Part shown: positions 62,481-64,000 of the stretch, one piece after another | Position numbering within the stretch: the stretch's first letter is position 1 | How the letters are laid out: every line of letters begins with the position of its first letter | Source of the DNA: Streptomyces violascens | GTDB taxonomy: Bacteria > Actinomycetota > Actinomycetes > Streptomycetales > Streptomycetaceae | Assembly (NCBI RefSeq): GCF_014649955.1 | Contig: NZ_BMUA01000021.1 | Coordinates: forward strand, 62,001 to 126,000 | Reading direction: 5' to 3' | DNA: 64,000 bases | Translations under genes and position numbers: made by a program | The notes under the pieces: model-generated | Told to the model about the DNA's origin: nothing | The model's input: only the letters and a program-made list of their open reading frames with translations | The model's database searches: none

Positions 62481-62549
62481 GGCGGCCTTGTCCGTGGCGC
62501 GCGGTGGCTACGGCCGCCCCGACTCCGCCCCGCCCGCAGCGAAGTCCCG

Positions 62550-62845
62550 GCGGATGAAACGCCGTTGCGACACTTCGACGGCGCGGGGGTGGCAACGCTG
62601 CCGGACCCATGTGACCGCCTCCTCCGGATTCATGTCCTCGAAGACGCAGATCATGGAAGGCGCCGTGCCGGTCCGTCCGACGCCTGCCCGCGGCACACTC
62701 CACCCGTTCGCCCGCGGAGCAGTCGTGGGCGGTGCGGAGTTTGCGCATCGCGTCGAAGGAGTTGGAGGGCAGCCAGAAATCCCACCAGGGAATCCAGAAT
62801 GCCCGCGCGCCCGCCGCGGGGCGGGCATGACAGCAGCCACTCCCT
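62550..62845 (-). pseudogene. Broken gene fragment of unknown family
   Basis: On the minus strand one frame gives FWIPWWDFWLPSNSFDAMRK LRTAHDCSAGERV, and after a shift the next gives PSMICVFEDMNPEEAVTWVR QRCHPRAVEVSQRRFIRR. Both look like genuine protein, rich in Trp and charged residues. The pieces are in different frames and no clear start is visible, so it is a decayed gene. I cannot name it. Confidence 0.35.
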
Positions 62846-62851
62846 CCCGGC

Positions 62852-63550
62852 TCATCGGATGGCGTACCCGTCCCACAGCGGGCCACCCGCCCGGTTCAGC
62901 ACCTCGGCCACGGCCTCGGCGAAGTCATCGGCTTGCCCGGCGATCGCGTTCGCGACCCCCTCAGTGAGCGCCCGGTGTAGTCCAGGGTCGGCCTCGACCA
63001 GCCGACGCGACAGCCATTTACCTCCGCCGAGCCAGTGGCCGCCGGTCAGGAGGGCGAGTTCCGAGGCGTGCTGCAGCATGTGCGAGACCAAGTACACCCG
63101 CTCGGCAGGGTTCGCGCAGCCGCGCAGGTCGTCGAGCAGGTCGGTCAGGATGTACCGCTGGTAGTTCCGCTCGGGGTCCGAGAGCGCGGGCGGGCCTTCG
63201 GCCCAGCGCCTGCGTGCCTCGGCCCGGAGCGATGCGCCCAGCCCGTTCGGGTCCACGAGCAGCGTGCCTTCGGAGCACATGGCGAGCAACGGTGATTTCC
63301 GCTTCGCGGTCTCCTGATCGGCGAAGTCGTGCCAGCTTGCCTCGGTCTGCACAAAGAGCTCCACCGGCCAGCCGCGGTACAGCAGGTTCTCCCGGTAGGG
63401 CGCGGGAGGCCCCTCCAGGAGCACCACGATGTCCAAGTCCGAGGCCGGCGTGCGGCGGACGGTCAGCACGCTGCCGGCCAGGAAGGCCGCCTGGGCGGCG
63501 GGAAACCGTTCCCTCACCAGTTCGCGAGCCGTGAGCAGGGGGTCGTCCAT
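62852..63550 (-). CDS. Nucleotidyltransferase-fold protein
   Basis: A 232-residue protein with a minimal nucleotidyltransferase core. AAFLAGSVLTVRRTPASDLD IVVLLEG is the GS...DxD motif that binds NTP-Mg, and ENLLYRGWPVELFVQTEASW supplies the third acidic residue. A helical C-terminal domain (YLVSHMLQHASELALLTGGH, then LVEADPGLHRALTEGVANAI) follows. Relatives include aminoglycoside adenylyltransferase-like and toxin-antitoxin nucleotidyltransferases. No antitoxin partner is adjacent. The ATG is at 63550. Substrate unknown. Confidence 0.85.
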   Translation of the reverse strand: MDDPLLTARELVRERFPAAQAAFLAGSVLTVRRTPASDLDIVVLLEGPPAPYRENLLYRGWPVELFVQTEASWHDFADQETAKRKSPLLAMCSEGTLLVDPNGLGASLRAEARRRWAEGPPALSDPERNYQRYILTDLLDDLRGCANPAERVYLVSHMLQHASELALLTGGHWLGGGKWLSRRLVEADPGLHRALTEGVANAIAGQADDFAEAVAEVLNRAGGPLWDGYAIR

Positions 63551-63714
63551 GGTCTGAGCCTATGTGCCGGCGGCCTGGGGGCGGATTCGGCGGACGCTCC
63601 TGCTGTCCCAGATGCTCAATCGCTGTCACTCCGGGACGTCTTCCGGGCGTCATCCGGGGCGATGCGGGGTCGCCCCCGGCCGGCCCGGCGAGGAACCGCA
63701 GTCCGAGCCGGTGC

Positions 63715-63890
63715 TCACAACTCCCGCCGCGGCCAGTCCAGGAAGCGGGCGCCGATCACCGCGGTGCAGGGCGTACCGATGCGGCGGGTCCGCACGGTTG
63801 GCGCCTGTCAGCTGGTGGGTGCGTTCCAGGCGGTACGTGAGGGCTTGCACGCTCAGTCTCGGGCGGTCCCACAGACTGCGTCGCAGCACA
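63715..63890 (-). pseudogene. C-terminal remnant of a PucR/CdaR-type regulator
   Basis: The frame SVQALTYRLERTHQLTGANR and DPPHRYALH is the recognition helix region of the PucR C-terminal HTH (TLxYRLxRxxxLTG...HRxALHTAL). The adjacent frame continues TAVIGARFLDWPRREL to a stop at 63715. The change at the CTGCACCGCG site is consistent with a two-base deletion of CACACCGCG. Only about 55 residues of the regulator remain. Confidence 0.55.
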
Positions 63891-63907
63891 CGAGGTTGAC
63901 CCCGGGG

Positions 63908-64000
63908 TCAGTAGCAGCGGCCGCTGCCGCTGTAGCACGGCGTGTAGTTGGGGTTCGGAGCGGGCGGAGGGCTGGGATGGCGTTGGTCGTAGCCGTGTTG
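63908..64000 (-). CDS. C-terminus of a probable secreted protein, cut by the window edge
   Basis: The frame entering at the right edge reads QHGYDQRHPSPPPAPNPNYT then PCYSGSGRCY and a stop at 63908. The Pro-rich linker followed by NYTPCY...C resembles the extreme end of Streptomyces secreted or Excalibur-like proteins. The rest of the gene lies outside the window, so nothing more can be said. Confidence 0.5.
   Translation of the reverse strand, partial: QHGYDQRHPSPPPAPNPNYTPCYSGSGRCY

Overview
The window is very GC-rich, with G/C-dominated third codon positions, frequent GTG starts, many secreted proteins and four-base stop/start overlaps. Together with a lasso-peptide locus, mycothiol-type enzymes and Zn-free ribosomal protein L32, this points to a Streptomyces or close relative. 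The density of transposase scraps, truncated genes and frameshifted genes resembles an accessory chromosomal arm rather than the core. No rRNA, tRNA or CRISPR array was recognised.

Layout. (1) 1-3237: the end of a fatty-acid/polyketide-like operon (SDR reductase, KAS III, ACP, KAS II), followed by transposase and membrane-protein debris. (2) 4030-13508: a zinc-limitation locus. A Fur-family Zur-like regulator and a complete metal ABC transporter (two permeases, ATPase, lipoprotein) run leftward from Zur-box-like sites at 8198-8252. A second Zur-like box at 12096 precedes a cysteine-less L32 and a COG0523 GTPase, and beside it lies a deleted permease/TIGR03943-like remnant. Between the two halves sit a secreted HE-motif protein and a small lipoprotein. 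(3) 13774-16957: a flavin monooxygenase, a small gene and a divergent MarR regulator with two palindromic operator candidates. (4) 17311-24117: a probable operon of STAND ATPase regulator, 14-TM efflux protein, carotenoid oxygenase and an exported alpha/beta-hydrolase-like protein whose three catalytic residues all appear replaced. (5) 24650-31348: a graveyard of ABC transporter, IS5-type transposase, membrane protein, DUF5655 and photolyase remnants, with a GNAT gene, small secreted proteins and an intact SDR/DUF2867 protein. (6) 32008-39107: secreted proteins, a TTG-start HTH regulator, a RibD-C reductase and a sedolisin-like protease. (7) 40255-44516: a decayed lasso-peptide cluster whose transporter, B2 and B1 genes are open but whose cyclase is frameshifted and whose precursor core is missing. 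(8) 45180-52291: an unknown broken gene, an Orn/Lys/Arg decarboxylase and two proline-rich membrane-anchored proteins. (9) 53151-64000: a TetR gene with a mycothiol-dependent-type enzyme, SnoaL-like, AraC-like, YdcF-like and nucleotidyltransferase genes, several small secreted or DNA-binding proteins, and more remnants.

Themes. The zinc genes should act together: uptake by ZnuABC, sparing of Zn by replacing L32, and delivery by the COG0523 GTPase, all under Zur. Two secreted proteins about 28 kb apart share a hairpin before the ribosome-binding site, a similar signal peptide and a nearly identical C-terminal domain around different catalytic regions. Several pseudogenes carry short tandem duplications at the break, which suggests one local mutational habit. 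All functional calls come from reading the sequence; no database search was run.
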